A stretch of DNA of 64,000 bases from Caenimonas soli (lineage in GTDB: Bacteria > Pseudomonadota > Gammaproteobacteria > Burkholderiales > Burkholderiaceae_C), in NCBI RefSeq assembly GCF_013155545.1, contig NZ_JABJVV010000019.1, positions 1 through 64,000 on the forward strand, read 5' to 3'. This document shows positions 52,952-61,617 of the stretch, in pieces. Each line of letters begins with the position of its first letter. Positions within the stretch are counted from its first letter, which is position 1. The position numbers and the translations under genes are program-made. A model generated the notes under the pieces. It was given only the letters and a program-made list of their open reading frames with translations. It made no database searches and had not been told where the DNA came from.

Positions 52952-54940
52952 ATGTTCAGAAAAATACTGATCGCGAACCGCGGCGAGATTGCCTGCCGCG
53001 TTGCCGCCACGGCCAGGCGCATGGGCGTGAAGACCGTTGCCGTGTATTCCGACGCCGACGCCCACGCCAAGCATGTGACGGTCTGCGACGAGGCGGTCCA
53101 CATAGGCGGCAGCGCACCCAAGGAAAGCTACCTGCGCTGGGATCGCATCATCGAGGCGGCCAAAGCCACCGGCGCCCAGGCGGTGCACCCGGGTTACGGC
53201 TTCCTGAGCGAGAACGAAGAGTTTGCGCAGGCCTGCGCCGATGCCGGTCTGGTGTTCATCGGGCCGCCGCCCTCGGCCATCCAGGCCATGGGCCTGAAGG
53301 CCGAGTCCAAGCAGCTGATGGAGAAGGCCGGCGTGCCGCTGGTTCCGGGCTATCACGCAGCCAACCAGGATGCGGCCCTGCTGAAGAAAGAGGCTGGCCG
53401 TATCGGCTACCCGGTGCTGATCAAGGCCAGCGCGGGCGGCGGCGGTAAGGGCATGCGGGCCGTGGACAAGGCCGAAGACTTCGAGGCCGCGCTGGCTTCG
53501 TGCAAGCGCGAGGCGATCAACAGTTTCGGTGACGACGCGGTGCTGATCGAGAAATACGTGCAGCGCCCGCGCCATATCGAGATCCAGGTCTTCGGCGACA
53601 GCCAGGGCAACTACGTTTACCTGTTCGAGCGCGATTGCTCGGTGCAGCGGCGCCACCAGAAAGTCCTGGAAGAGGCGCCTGCGCCGGGCATGACGGAGGC
53701 CTTGCGCAGGCAGATGGGCGAGGCCGCGGTGGCGGCGGCGCGGGCCGTCAAGTACGTGGGCGCCGGTACGGTGGAGTTCATCGTCGAGCAGCGCGAAGGC
53801 GGCGAGATGAACTTCTTCTTCATGGAGATGAACACCCGGCTGCAGGTGGAGCATCCCGTGACCGAGGCCATCACCGGGCAGGACCTGGTGGAGTGGCAGC
53901 TGCGCGTGGCTTTCGGTGAATCGCTGCCCCTGAAGCAGGAGCAACTGCGCATCCACGGCCATGCCATCGAGGCGCGGATTTGCGCCGAGAACCCCGACAA
54001 CAACTTCCTGCCGGCCACGGGCCACCTGCTGGTCTATCGCAAGCCGGCGTGCACAGCATTCGAAAGAGGCTTGACCCGCATCGACGACGGCGTGCGCGAA
54101 GGCGATGCCATCTCGCCTTTCTACGACTCCATGATCGCCAAGCTCATCGTGCATGGCGACACGCGCGAGCAGGCGCTGGCCCACTTGGACGAGGCGCTGG
54201 CGCAGACCCACATCGTGGGCCTGGCGACCAACGTGCAGTTCCTGCGCCACGTCGTGCGCAGCCGCTCGTTCGCCGAGGCCGATCTGGACACCGCATTGAT
54301 CCAGCGCGAGCAGGCGGTGCTGTTCAACCAGGAGACGCTGGGATTGCCGCTGGCCGCGGCCGCCGCCATCGCCCAGGCCCTGGTGCAGGAAAAGACCCTC
54401 GAAGGTGCCGACCCGTTCAGCCGCCGTGACGGCTGGCGTTCGCATGGTCCGGCGGTGCGGCAGTTCCAGTTCGAGTTCCACGGTGAGCCCGCCAAGGCCG
54501 CGCTCACCTATCTGCATGACGGCGCGCTCAGCCTGACGGTGGGCAACGTTTCCGGCGCGTTGGCGTTCTCGGAGACGCCCCAGGGGCTGGATATCCATTT
54601 CGCCGGCCAGCGCCTGCTGGCGGCGGTCTATGCCCATGGCGAATCCGATCACGTCTTCAGCGAACGCGGCGCGACGCAGATCATGAATATCGACCTGCTG
54701 GCCCATGCCGGCGAAGCCGCTGCGGAAACCGGCCGGCTCACGGCGCCCATGCCCGGCAAGGTGGTCTCGTTCGCCGTCAAGGCCGGCGACCAAGTCAGCA
54801 AGGGCCAGGCGCTGGCCGTGCTGGAGGCGATGAAGATGGAGCACACCATCGCAGCACCGGCCGACGGGGTCGTCGCCGAGCTCATGTACGCCCCCGGGGA
54901 CCAGGTTGCGGAAGGGGCCGAACTCCTGAAGATCGAATAG
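52952..54940 (+). CDS. liuD: Methylcrotonyl-CoA carboxylase alpha subunit (biotin carboxylase)
   Basis: The 662-residue subunit has the biotin carboxylase part (FRKILIANRGEIACRVAATA, KASAGGGGKGMRAVD and MEMNTRLQVEHPVTEAITGQ), a linker domain and a C-terminal biotin domain. Lys628 in LEAMKMEHTI is the biotinylation site. It carboxylates biotin with bicarbonate and ATP and works with LiuB. Its position after liuC and before the reductase gene fits a leucine-degradation operon. Biotin attachment would need BirA, not in the window. Confidence 0.96.
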   Translation: MFRKILIANRGEIACRVAATARRMGVKTVAVYSDADAHAKHVTVCDEAVHIGGSAPKESYLRWDRIIEAAKATGAQAVHPGYGFLSENEEFAQACADAGLVFIGPPPSAIQAMGLKAESKQLMEKAGVPLVPGYHAANQDAALLKKEAGRIGYPVLIKASAGGGGKGMRAVDKAEDFEAALASCKREAINSFGDDAVLIEKYVQRPRHIEIQVFGDSQGNYVYLFERDCSVQRRHQKVLEEAPAPGMTEALRRQMGEAAVAAARAVKYVGAGTVEFIVEQREGGEMNFFFMEMNTRLQVEHPVTEAITGQDLVEWQLRVAFGESLPLKQEQLRIHGHAIEARICAENPDNNFLPATGHLLVYRKPACTAFERGLTRIDDGVREGDAISPFYDSMIAKLIVHGDTREQALAHLDEALAQTHIVGLATNVQFLRHVVRSRSFAEADLDTALIQREQAVLFNQETLGLPLAAAAAIAQALVQEKTLEGADPFSRRDGWRSHGPAVRQFQFEFHGEPAKAALTYLHDGALSLTVGNVSGALAFSETPQGLDIHFAGQRLLAAVYAHGESDHVFSERGATQIMNIDLLAHAGEAAAETGRLTAPMPGKVVSFAVKAGDQVSKGQALAVLEAMKMEHTIAAPADGVVAELMYAPGDQVAEGAELLKIE

Positions 54941-54952
54941 CAAAATACACCC

Positions 54953-55873
54953 ATGCGTATCACCGTCTGCCTGACCGAGTCGAAACCCGCGCCCTGGCTC
55001 CAAGGCCTGCGGGCGGCGCTGCCCGAGGCCATCGTCGAAGAGTGGGCGCCCGGCGCGCCGCAAGCCGATCACGCCGTGGTCTGGGCGCCGCCGCAGCAGT
55101 TCCTGGACGAGCAGTCGCGGCTCAAGGGCATCTTCAATATAGGCGCGGGTGTGGACGCGCTGATGAAGCTGAAGCTGCCTGCCTCTGCCAAGGTGGTGCG
55201 CATCGATGACGGCGGCATGGCGGTGCAGATGGCCGAGTTCGTCTGCCATGCCCTGATCCGCCATTTCCGCGAGCTCGATTGCTACGAGGACGACGTTCGC
55301 CACGGTGCATGGTCGTATCGCCGGCCCCGCCAACGGGTGGAGTTTCCTGTGGGCATCATGGGCCTGGGCGTGCTGGGAGAACGGGTGGCGCAGGCCGTGG
55401 CGCATTTCGAGTTCCCGGTGCTGGGGTGGAGCCGCACGCCCAAGACCGTGCCGGGTGTGCGTTGCTACGCCGGCCAGGAGCAGTTCGACGCGTTCCAGGC
55501 TGCCACGCGGGTTCTGGTGTGCCTGTTGCCCCTGACGCCCGAAACCCAGGACATCATGAACGCGCGCAGCCTGTCGCGGCTGATGCCGGGCGGCTATGTG
55601 ATCAATGTCGCGCGGGGAGCGCACCTGGTGGACGATGACCTGATCGCCCTGCTCGACAGCGGCCACCTGGCTGGGGCCGCGCTGGACGTGTTCCGCACCG
55701 AACCGCTGCCGGAGGGGCATCCGTTCTGGCGCCATCCCAAGATCACCGTCACGCCGCACACCTCGGCCCGTACCCTGCGCGAGGAGAGCATTGCGCAGAT
55801 CACGGGGAAGATCCTGGCCCTGGAGCGGGGAGAACCCATCGCCGGTGTGGTTGACCCAACCCGTGGATACTGA
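54953..55873 (+). CDS. ghrA: Glyoxylate/hydroxypyruvate reductase A-like 2-hydroxyacid dehydrogenase
   Basis: The 306-residue NAD(P)H-dependent protein has the Rossmann motif VGIMGLGVLGERVAQAVAHF and the active-site parts INVARGAHLVDDDLIALLDS and VTPHTSARTLREESIAQITG, where His-related and Arg residues of the D-2-hydroxyacid dehydrogenase family lie. It is similar to GhrA. A CAAAAT hexamer six bases before the ATG may indicate its own promoter. Its role inside the leucine run is unclear. Confidence 0.9.
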   Translation: MRITVCLTESKPAPWLQGLRAALPEAIVEEWAPGAPQADHAVVWAPPQQFLDEQSRLKGIFNIGAGVDALMKLKLPASAKVVRIDDGGMAVQMAEFVCHALIRHFRELDCYEDDVRHGAWSYRRPRQRVEFPVGIMGLGVLGERVAQAVAHFEFPVLGWSRTPKTVPGVRCYAGQEQFDAFQAATRVLVCLLPLTPETQDIMNARSLSRLMPGGYVINVARGAHLVDDDLIALLDSGHLAGAALDVFRTEPLPEGHPFWRHPKITVTPHTSARTLREESIAQITGKILALERGEPIAGVVDPTRGY

Positions 55874-55879
55874 AGTCCT

Positions 55880-56788
55880 ATGAAACTGCCTACCAAAGTC
55901 AAACTGGTCGATGTGGGCCCGCGCGACGGCCTGCAGAACGAGAAGGAGCCGGTGCCGGCCGAGGTCAAGATCGGCCTGGTGCACCGCCTGCAGGACGCCG
56001 GGCTCAAGGAAATCGAGGTCACCAGCTTCGTCTCGCCCAAATGGGTGCCGCAGATGGCCGACAACGCCCAGGTCATGGCCGGCATCCAGCGCAAGCCGGG
56101 CGTTCGCTACTCGGTACTCACGCCCAACATGAAGGGTTTCGAAGCGGCGCTTGCCAGCAAGCCCGATGAGATCGTGGTGTTCGGCGCGGCCAGCGAAGCC
56201 TTCAGCCAGCGCAACATCAACTGCTCGATCGAGGAAAGCATAGAGCGCTTCGCGCCCGTCGTCGAGGCGGCCAGGGCCAAGGGCATCTACACCCGGGCCG
56301 CGATTTCATGCGCGGTGGGCTGCCCCTATGAAGGCGAGGTCGCGCCCGAACGCGTCGAGATGGTGGCGCGCCTGATGAAGCAGATCGGCGTGCAGCACGT
56401 CGGCGTGGCCGACACCATCGGCGTCGGCACGCCGGTCAAGATCCAGCGAGCCCTGGAAGCCGCACTCAAGCATTACGACATCGACGACATCTCCGGCCAT
56501 TACCACGACACCTATGGCCAGGCGTTGGGCAACACGCTGGCATCCCTGGAGATGGGTGTGTGGCAGTTCGACACTTCTTCCGCCGGCCTGGGGGGCTGCC
56601 CCTATGCCAAGGGGGCCACCGGCAACGTGGCAACCGAAGACGTGGTGTATATGCTTCACGGGATGGGCATAGACACCGGCATCGACCTGGACAAGCTGAT
56701 CGACGCGGGCAAGTACATCAGCGACTTCCTGCAACGCAAGCCGAATTCGCGGGCCGCCACGGCCATCTTGAACAAGAGGGCCGGTTGA
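55880..56788 (+). CDS. liuE: Hydroxymethylglutaryl-CoA lyase
   Basis: The 302-residue enzyme splits HMG-CoA into acetoacetate and acetyl-CoA, the last step of leucine breakdown. The family start VDVGPRDGLQNEKEPVPAEV, the loop ISCAVGCPYEGEVAPERVEM and the signature GGCPYAKGATGNVATEDVVY are all present, with the conserved cysteine in GGCPYA. It follows the reductase by six bases and precedes the repeat copy 2. Confidence 0.96.
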   Translation: MKLPTKVKLVDVGPRDGLQNEKEPVPAEVKIGLVHRLQDAGLKEIEVTSFVSPKWVPQMADNAQVMAGIQRKPGVRYSVLTPNMKGFEAALASKPDEIVVFGAASEAFSQRNINCSIEESIERFAPVVEAARAKGIYTRAAISCAVGCPYEGEVAPERVEMVARLMKQIGVQHVGVADTIGVGTPVKIQRALEAALKHYDIDDISGHYHDTYGQALGNTLASLEMGVWQFDTSSAGLGGCPYAKGATGNVATEDVVYMLHGMGIDTGIDLDKLIDAGKYISDFLQRKPNSRAATAILNKRAG

Positions 56789-56789
56789 T

Positions 56790-56873
56790 GAGCGTCGCCG
56801 GGCCGCCCCAAGACGCGAAGGCCCCCTCGGGGGGCAGCGCAGTACACGAAGTGACAAGCGTGGGGGCTCCATG
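56790..56873 (-). repeat. Intergenic repeat with GC-rich hairpin, copy 2
   Basis: The segment between liuE and the YbaK-like gene is an inverted-orientation copy of the element at 50286-50366. The shared 17-base core (CTGCCCCCCGAGGGGGC on the minus strand) is at 56821-56837. The element ends next to an ATG at 56871, close to the proposed start of the next gene. It may affect RNA processing between liuE and that gene. Confidence 0.75.
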
Positions 56874-56888
56874 ATGTGTGGGGCTGAA

Positions 56889-57389
56889 ATGCATTCGTTG
56901 CCCGAAGGCGTGCAACGGGTGGCGCGCGCCCTGCAAGAAAAAGGCCATCCGCATTCGCCGCAGATGCTGGACGACGCCGCGCGCACCGCGCAGCAGGCCG
57001 CCGATGCGTTGGGCATCGCCGTTGGCCAGATCGCCAAGAGCATCATCTTCCGTCGCAAATCCGATGACGCGGCCGTGCTGGTGATCACCTCCGGCGACCG
57101 CCGTGTGGACGAGAAGAAAGTCGAGGCGCTGGTGGGCCAGGGCGGAAAGCTCGGCCGCGCCGATGCCGAGTTCGTGAAGAGCCGCACCGGTTACTCGATA
57201 GGCGGCGTATCGCCGCTGGCCCACGCCCAGCCGCCCGTGACCCTGATCGACCGCGAGTTGTTCCGCTTCGATGAGATCTGGGCGGCGGCGGGCCATCCGC
57301 ACGGCGTGTTCAGGCTGCGGCCGCAAGACCTGGAGCGGCTCACCGGAGCGCCCGTGGCGGACGTGGTGCAGCACACGGAAGGCGGCTGA
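56889..57389 (+). CDS. YbaK/EbsC family (Cys-tRNA deacylase-like) protein
   Basis: The protein of 166 residues has the YbaK/EbsC aminoacyl-tRNA editing fold, with LGIAVGQIAKSIIFRRKSDD, VLVITSGDRRVDEKKVEALV and SIGGVSPLAHAQPPVTLID. Members remove wrongly attached amino acids from tRNA; the exact specificity is unknown. The start at 56889 is chosen because family similarity begins there (MHSLPEGVQRVARAL); two ATG codons at 56871 and 56874 inside the repeat are alternatives. Its stop overlaps the next ATG. Confidence 0.9.
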   Translation: MHSLPEGVQRVARALQEKGHPHSPQMLDDAARTAQQAADALGIAVGQIAKSIIFRRKSDDAAVLVITSGDRRVDEKKVEALVGQGGKLGRADAEFVKSRTGYSIGGVSPLAHAQPPVTLIDRELFRFDEIWAAAGHPHGVFRLRPQDLERLTGAPVADVVQHTEGG

Positions 57390-57619
57390 TGGCTGCGATC
57401 GACCTGTTGGCCAAGCGCGCCCGCCTGGTAGGCGCGGGCTTGGCGGGCGACGTGCCTTCGCCCTGCATTTCCATCTGCAAGCTGGATTCGGCGACCGAAT
57501 TCTGCGAGGGCTGTTTTCGAACGCTCGACGAGATTGCGGCCTGGGGACGGATGGACGACGAATCCAAGCGCGCGGTCTGGCAGCTGATTGCAGAGCGACT
57601 GGGGCAAAAGACGGCATGA
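57389..57619 (+). CDS. DUF1289 (Fe-S like) protein
   Basis: The 76-residue protein has the DUF1289 cysteine pattern SPCISICKLDS, then FCEGCFRTLDEIAAWGRM. The four cysteines probably bind a metal or cluster. It starts one base inside the YbaK stop and ends in an ATGA with the next gene, so the three are translationally coupled. The function is unknown. Confidence 0.9.
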   Translation: MAAIDLLAKRARLVGAGLAGDVPSPCISICKLDSATEFCEGCFRTLDEIAAWGRMDDESKRAVWQLIAERLGQKTA

Positions 57620-58254
57620 AGCAGATCACCTTCTATCTGGATTTCGTCTCGCCCTATGCCTACCTGGCCTTCGAGAAGTTGCCCGATGCCCTCCAAGGTC
57701 TGAGCTACGCCGTGGAGTACAGACCGGTGCTCTTTGCCGGCCTGCTCAAGCACCTTGGACAGCTGGGCCCCGCCGAGATCGGGCCCAAGCGCGACTGGAC
57801 CTACCGGCAGGTGGTCTGGCTGGGCCACAGCCTGGGGATTCCGCTGCAGATGCCCGCCGCGCATCCGTTCAACCCGCTGGCGTTGCTGCGGCTGGCGCTG
57901 GCCAGCGGCTCGCAAGGCGCGGCCAACCGCTATGTGTGCGAGACGATCTTTCGCCATGTCTGGCGCGGCGGAGCCGACGCCACGGAGGCGCAGCGCCTGG
58001 AAACGCTCAAGCAATCGCTCAATCCCGTGCGCGATCCGGCCAACGAGGACGTGAAGGCAGAACTCAAGGCCAACACCGACGAGGCGATCGCGCGCGGCCT
58101 GTTCGGCGTGCCTACCTTGGCCGTGGACGACAAGCTGTTCTGGGGCCTGGATGCCCTGCCCATGCTGCGCGCCTACCTCGAAGGCGATCCCTGGTTCAGC
58201 GGGGGCGATTGGGACGCTGCTGCGCAGTTGCCCGGCCGGCAGCGCACGAGGTAA
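57616..58254 (+). CDS. 2-hydroxychromene-2-carboxylate isomerase-like (HCCA isomerase/DsbA-fold) protein
   Basis: The 212-residue protein has the HCCA isomerase/glutathione-transferase-kappa fold, starting QITFYLDFVSPYAYLAFEKL with Ser-Pro replacing the Cys-x-x-Cys of DsbA proteins. ARGLFGVPTLAVDDKLFWGL lies near the end. It may use glutathione in aromatic compound or other isomerisation. The ATG overlaps the previous stop. The true substrate is unknown. Confidence 0.9.
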   Translation: MKQITFYLDFVSPYAYLAFEKLPDALQGLSYAVEYRPVLFAGLLKHLGQLGPAEIGPKRDWTYRQVVWLGHSLGIPLQMPAAHPFNPLALLRLALASGSQGAANRYVCETIFRHVWRGGADATEAQRLETLKQSLNPVRDPANEDVKAELKANTDEAIARGLFGVPTLAVDDKLFWGLDALPMLRAYLEGDPWFSGGDWDAAAQLPGRQRTR

Positions 58255-58255
58255 T

Positions 58256-58756
58256 TCAACTCACGTGCAGTTCGCGGTGTTCGCCCAGCTTGGGCGGTGC
58301 CCCTGAAACGGCGGCGCTGGCGATCTTGAGCAGCTGCCTCGTCTTGCTCTCCTTGATATTCCAGTACTCGGCGTGCCGGATCTCGACCTCGACGAGTTCC
58401 AGGTTGGGGTCTTCGGCGCCGCCCGGGAACCAGGCCTTTTCCAGGGCGTTGAACAGGCGCTTCTTGGTGGCCAGATCTTCGCTGATGCGCGCTTGTCCCG
58501 AGATGGAAACGTAGACATCCTTCTCTGGTTCGGAATACGTGACGCACACGGTGCCGTCGGCGAGCAGCCGCTGCCCGAGTTCCGTTTCCCTGGCTACGAA
58601 GAAGTACAGCGGATCGCCCGGTTCCAGCGAACGGTTCTGCGTGGTCAGCGGATGCGAATGCATCCTGCCGTCGGGATGCTTGTGGGTCAGCATGGCATAG
58701 CGGATGCCCTTGATCAGCTTCCAAAGGCTGTGCTGGAATGTTTCGTCTTGGCTCAT
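58256..58756 (-). CDS. Pyridoxamine 5'-phosphate oxidase family (general stress protein 26-like)
   Basis: The 166-residue protein has the split-barrel flavin-binding fold (WKLIKGIRYAMLTHKHPDGR, MHSHPLTTQNRS) and PLYFFVARETELGQRL. It resembles general-stress protein 26-like members of the PNPOx family, which bind flavin or deazaflavin. The ATG at 58756 follows GGAAGG; longer starts do not match the family. It converges with the isomerase-like gene one base away. The substrate is unknown. Confidence 0.91.
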   Translation of the reverse strand: MSQDETFQHSLWKLIKGIRYAMLTHKHPDGRMHSHPLTTQNRSLEPGDPLYFFVARETELGQRLLADGTVCVTYSEPEKDVYVSISGQARISEDLATKKRLFNALEKAWFPGGAEDPNLELVEVEIRHAEYWNIKESKTRQLLKIASAAVSGAPPKLGEHRELHVS

Positions 58757-58863
58757 GGTTTCCTTCCTGCTGCGGATGTAAGTCCGATGGTTGAAGCAGG
58801 GCAGGGCGCCGGCCATCGGCTGCAACCGCCGCCGGCTGTGGGCCTCGGCTGACAAGGCGGGAG

Positions 58864-60051
58864 CTAAAGAGGTAGCGTGAAGTAAAAAGTGGAGCCCGCA
58901 TCCGGTGCGGACTCGGCCCAGACGCGGCCGCCATGCCGGCCGATGATCCGGCCAACCACGACCAGCCCCAGTCCGCTTCCGGTCAGTTCGCTGTCCCGCT
59001 GCAGGCGCTGGGGCATCTTGAACAGTTGCTCGGCGTAGGCCATGTCGAAGCCGCGCCCCTGGTCGCGCACAAAGAACGCGACCTGGCCTTGCGCGTCCTC
59101 GCGGCAGCCGACCTCGATGGTGGCCGGCTGCTGCGCGGGGGTGAACTTTCGCGCGTTGGCCAGCAAATGCCTCAGCGCGATCCGCACCTGGTTCCGGTCG
59201 GCATTGGCCCACAGGCCCTTGTGAATGTCGGCGACCACGGGACGCTGCGGATCGGCCGCGCGCATTTCATCCAGCAGTTCGCTGGCCAGGTCGCCAAGTT
59301 CGACTCGCTCCATGGTGAGCGGGGCGCGCGATACGCTCTCCAGGAAAAGCAGGTCGTCGATCAGCTGCTCGGCCAGCCCCGCGTTGGCCTCGATCCGTGA
59401 GAGGTAGTGCAGCGTCTTGCCGGCCGCCGAGCCAGCCAGGGCCCGGCCCAGCAGCTGGCTGAAGGATCGCATCGCGGTCAGCGGAGCGCGAAGGTCATGC
59501 GACAGGGAATGGGCGAAGGTTTCCAGTTGCTTGTGGGAACGATTCAGGGCTTCGATGTGCGACGCCGTCTGCCGGGCCAGATCCCACTTGGCCGTGAGTG
59601 TGCGGGCCAGTTGGCTGACTTCGATCAGATCGAACGGTTTCTTGACGACCAGCAGCCGGTCGCGCACGTCCAGCCGAGCCATGACGGATTCCCAGGGATG
59701 GTCGGAGTAGGCCGTGCAAATCACCACCTGCACCTGCGGATCGACTTCCCAGAGCCGCTCGATCGTCTCCACGCCGTCCCATCCCGGCGGCATCCGCATG
59801 TCGACGAAGGCCATGGCATAGGGGCGGCCGGATCGAAGCGCGGCTTCGGCCATCGCCACGCCCTCCCGTCCCTGGTAGGCCGAGTCCAGGTCGAAGCCGT
59901 GGCCGGCCGCTCGCACCGGCTGGCCAAACAGGGCCGTTTCGACCGCGTCGAGGTCCGCCCCCGGCCCGCGCGCCAGGATCTTGCGAAAGTCGCCGTGGAT
60001 GGAACGGGTGTCGTCGATCAGCAGGATGCGGCGATTCGGCGACGCCGTCAT
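58864..60051 (-). CDS. Hybrid response regulator/histidine kinase
   Basis: The 395-residue soluble protein begins with a receiver domain (IDDTRSIHGDFRKI, phospho-acceptor Asp84 in AFVDMRMPPGWDG, Lys138 in VVKKPF). A histidine kinase core follows, with His185 in SLSHDLRAPLTAM, NARKFTPAQ and the ATP-binding boxes DQGRGFDMAY and GSGLGLVVV. It is the last of three consecutive signalling genes on the minus strand; its start overlaps the stop of the previous gene by four bases, so coupling and phosphorelay between them are likely. Confidence 0.94.
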   Translation of the reverse strand: MTASPNRRILLIDDTRSIHGDFRKILARGPGADLDAVETALFGQPVRAAGHGFDLDSAYQGREGVAMAEAALRSGRPYAMAFVDMRMPPGWDGVETIERLWEVDPQVQVVICTAYSDHPWESVMARLDVRDRLLVVKKPFDLIEVSQLARTLTAKWDLARQTASHIEALNRSHKQLETFAHSLSHDLRAPLTAMRSFSQLLGRALAGSAAGKTLHYLSRIEANAGLAEQLIDDLLFLESVSRAPLTMERVELGDLASELLDEMRAADPQRPVVADIHKGLWANADRNQVRIALRHLLANARKFTPAQQPATIEVGCREDAQGQVAFFVRDQGRGFDMAYAEQLFKMPQRLQRDSELTGSGLGLVVVGRIIGRHGGRVWAESAPDAGSTFYFTLPL

Positions 60052-61607
60052 GGCGTGGGCTCCACTGGTTCGAACGGCAACTCCAGGGTGAAGATCGCCC
60101 CGCGACCGGGGCCGTCGCTGTGGACCGACAGCGTGCCGCCCATTTCGGAGGCCGCCTGCGCGCAGCTGTTCAGGCCGAAACCGTGGCCGTGTTTTCGGGT
60201 GGTGAAGCCATGGGCGAACAGTCGGGTCCGGATGTCCTCGGAGATGCCTTCGCCTTCGTCCTTGACAGACACGCGCAAGCGGCTGCCGCCCGTTACGTGC
60301 GCGCTCACGGTGATCCGCCGCGCCTCCGAAGGCACGCCCTGCAGCGCGTCGCGGGCGTTGCCGATCAGGTTGACAAGGACCTGCAGAACCCGCGAGCGAT
60401 CCAGCCTGGCGCGCGGAACGGCGCCTATATCCCGGACCACCGCCACCCGGTCGCGAGCCAGCGCCTCGGCATTCATGCGCAGGGCGTCCTCGACCAGGTC
60501 CGAGATACGCGCCGGCGCAACCACACCGGCCCTTCCCGCATAGGACTGCTGGGTGGTGACCACTTCCCTGATGTGATCGATGCTTCGGCTGAGGTGTCCC
60601 AGCTCTTCGCCCATGTCGTGCTGCTCCTGCAGCAGCGCCTGGGCGATGTCGCGCAAATAGCCTGGCAGCATCTGGCCCTTCTCGTCTCGCGTCAGGAAAT
60701 CGCCCAGGTCGTCGGCGTGCTCATTCAGCATCTGCACGGCCAGGCGCAAGCCCTGGGCCCGCGAGGCGCCCAGCATTCCGCGCACCAGGCCGGCGGAGAC
60801 AGTGACGCTGTTGAGGATGTTGCCGACGTTGTGCAGCACATTGGTGGCGACCTCCGCCATGCCGGCCCGGCGCGATGCTTCGATCAATTGCTTGTGCGCG
60901 GCATCCAGCTCCGCCTGCGCCAGCTTGCGTTCGGTGGTGTCGGTCACGATGCCGGTGTGGCAGACCAGTTTGTCCTCGCTGTCGCGCACCTGGAAGCCGC
61001 GCACCCGGATCCACCGCTGCTCGCCGTCGGGCCGCTCGATGCGGTACTCGACGTCCAGGCTGCGGGCGTCCTGGGTGAGGGCCGAGAAGGTACGCACCAC
61101 ATGTTCGCGATCCTCGGGCACGATGTAGTCGACCCACTTGTGGGGGCCGCCGTAAAGCGTCTTGGCCGGGCGCCCCCAGATCCGTTCGAAGGCCGGGCTC
61201 ACGTAGCGAACCACCTTCATGTCCGGCGAGCGGATCCAGAACGCGTCGGTGATGTTGTTGGCCAGCACGCGAAACTGCGCGTCGCTTTCGCGCAAGGCGG
61301 TTTCCGTCTGCTTGCGCTCCGTGATGTCGCGGATGAGAACCAGTATCTCCTCGTCCGGCAAGGCGGTGAGGCGAACCTCGTGGTCGGTCTCCCGGCCGTT
61401 TTCCGCCGCGCGACGTTCGATCGTGACGGGCGCCCGCTGCGCCATGACTTGTTGGAGCGCGTCCGCCAGGTCGCAGGCGATGGCCTCGAGCGCTGGTTCG
61501 GCGCGCGCCGCAGCGTTCAGGTCGAGGATGGTGCCGCGCCGATCCAGCCGGTAGGCCGGATCGGGGATGGCGTCGAAGAGCGTACGGTCCTTCGGCAAGC
61601 TGTGCAT
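60048..61607 (-). CDS. PAS-domain sensor histidine kinase
   Basis: The 519-residue protein has two PAS domains (about residues 10-95 and 105-230). The kinase core has its probable phospho-histidine in the less common H box NVLHNVGNILNSV (His259), with the ATP-binding parts LVNLIGNARDALQG, DEGEGISEDI and HGFGLNSCAQ. No membrane segment is seen, so the sensor is cytoplasmic. It starts ten bases downstream of the next upstream kinase gene and overlaps the hybrid regulator. Confidence 0.93.
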   Translation of the reverse strand: MHSLPKDRTLFDAIPDPAYRLDRRGTILDLNAAARAEPALEAIACDLADALQQVMAQRAPVTIERRAAENGRETDHEVRLTALPDEEILVLIRDITERKQTETALRESDAQFRVLANNITDAFWIRSPDMKVVRYVSPAFERIWGRPAKTLYGGPHKWVDYIVPEDREHVVRTFSALTQDARSLDVEYRIERPDGEQRWIRVRGFQVRDSEDKLVCHTGIVTDTTERKLAQAELDAAHKQLIEASRRAGMAEVATNVLHNVGNILNSVTVSAGLVRGMLGASRAQGLRLAVQMLNEHADDLGDFLTRDEKGQMLPGYLRDIAQALLQEQHDMGEELGHLSRSIDHIREVVTTQQSYAGRAGVVAPARISDLVEDALRMNAEALARDRVAVVRDIGAVPRARLDRSRVLQVLVNLIGNARDALQGVPSEARRITVSAHVTGGSRLRVSVKDEGEGISEDIRTRLFAHGFTTRKHGHGFGLNSCAQAASEMGGTLSVHSDGPGRGAIFTLELPFEPVEPTP

Positions 61608-61617
61608 TGGTCGCAGT

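Noticed and set aside
52871..55984. Open frame of 1037 codons on the minus strand opposite liuD and ghrA
   Set aside because: Both sense genes carry clear catalytic motifs; the antisense frame has none.
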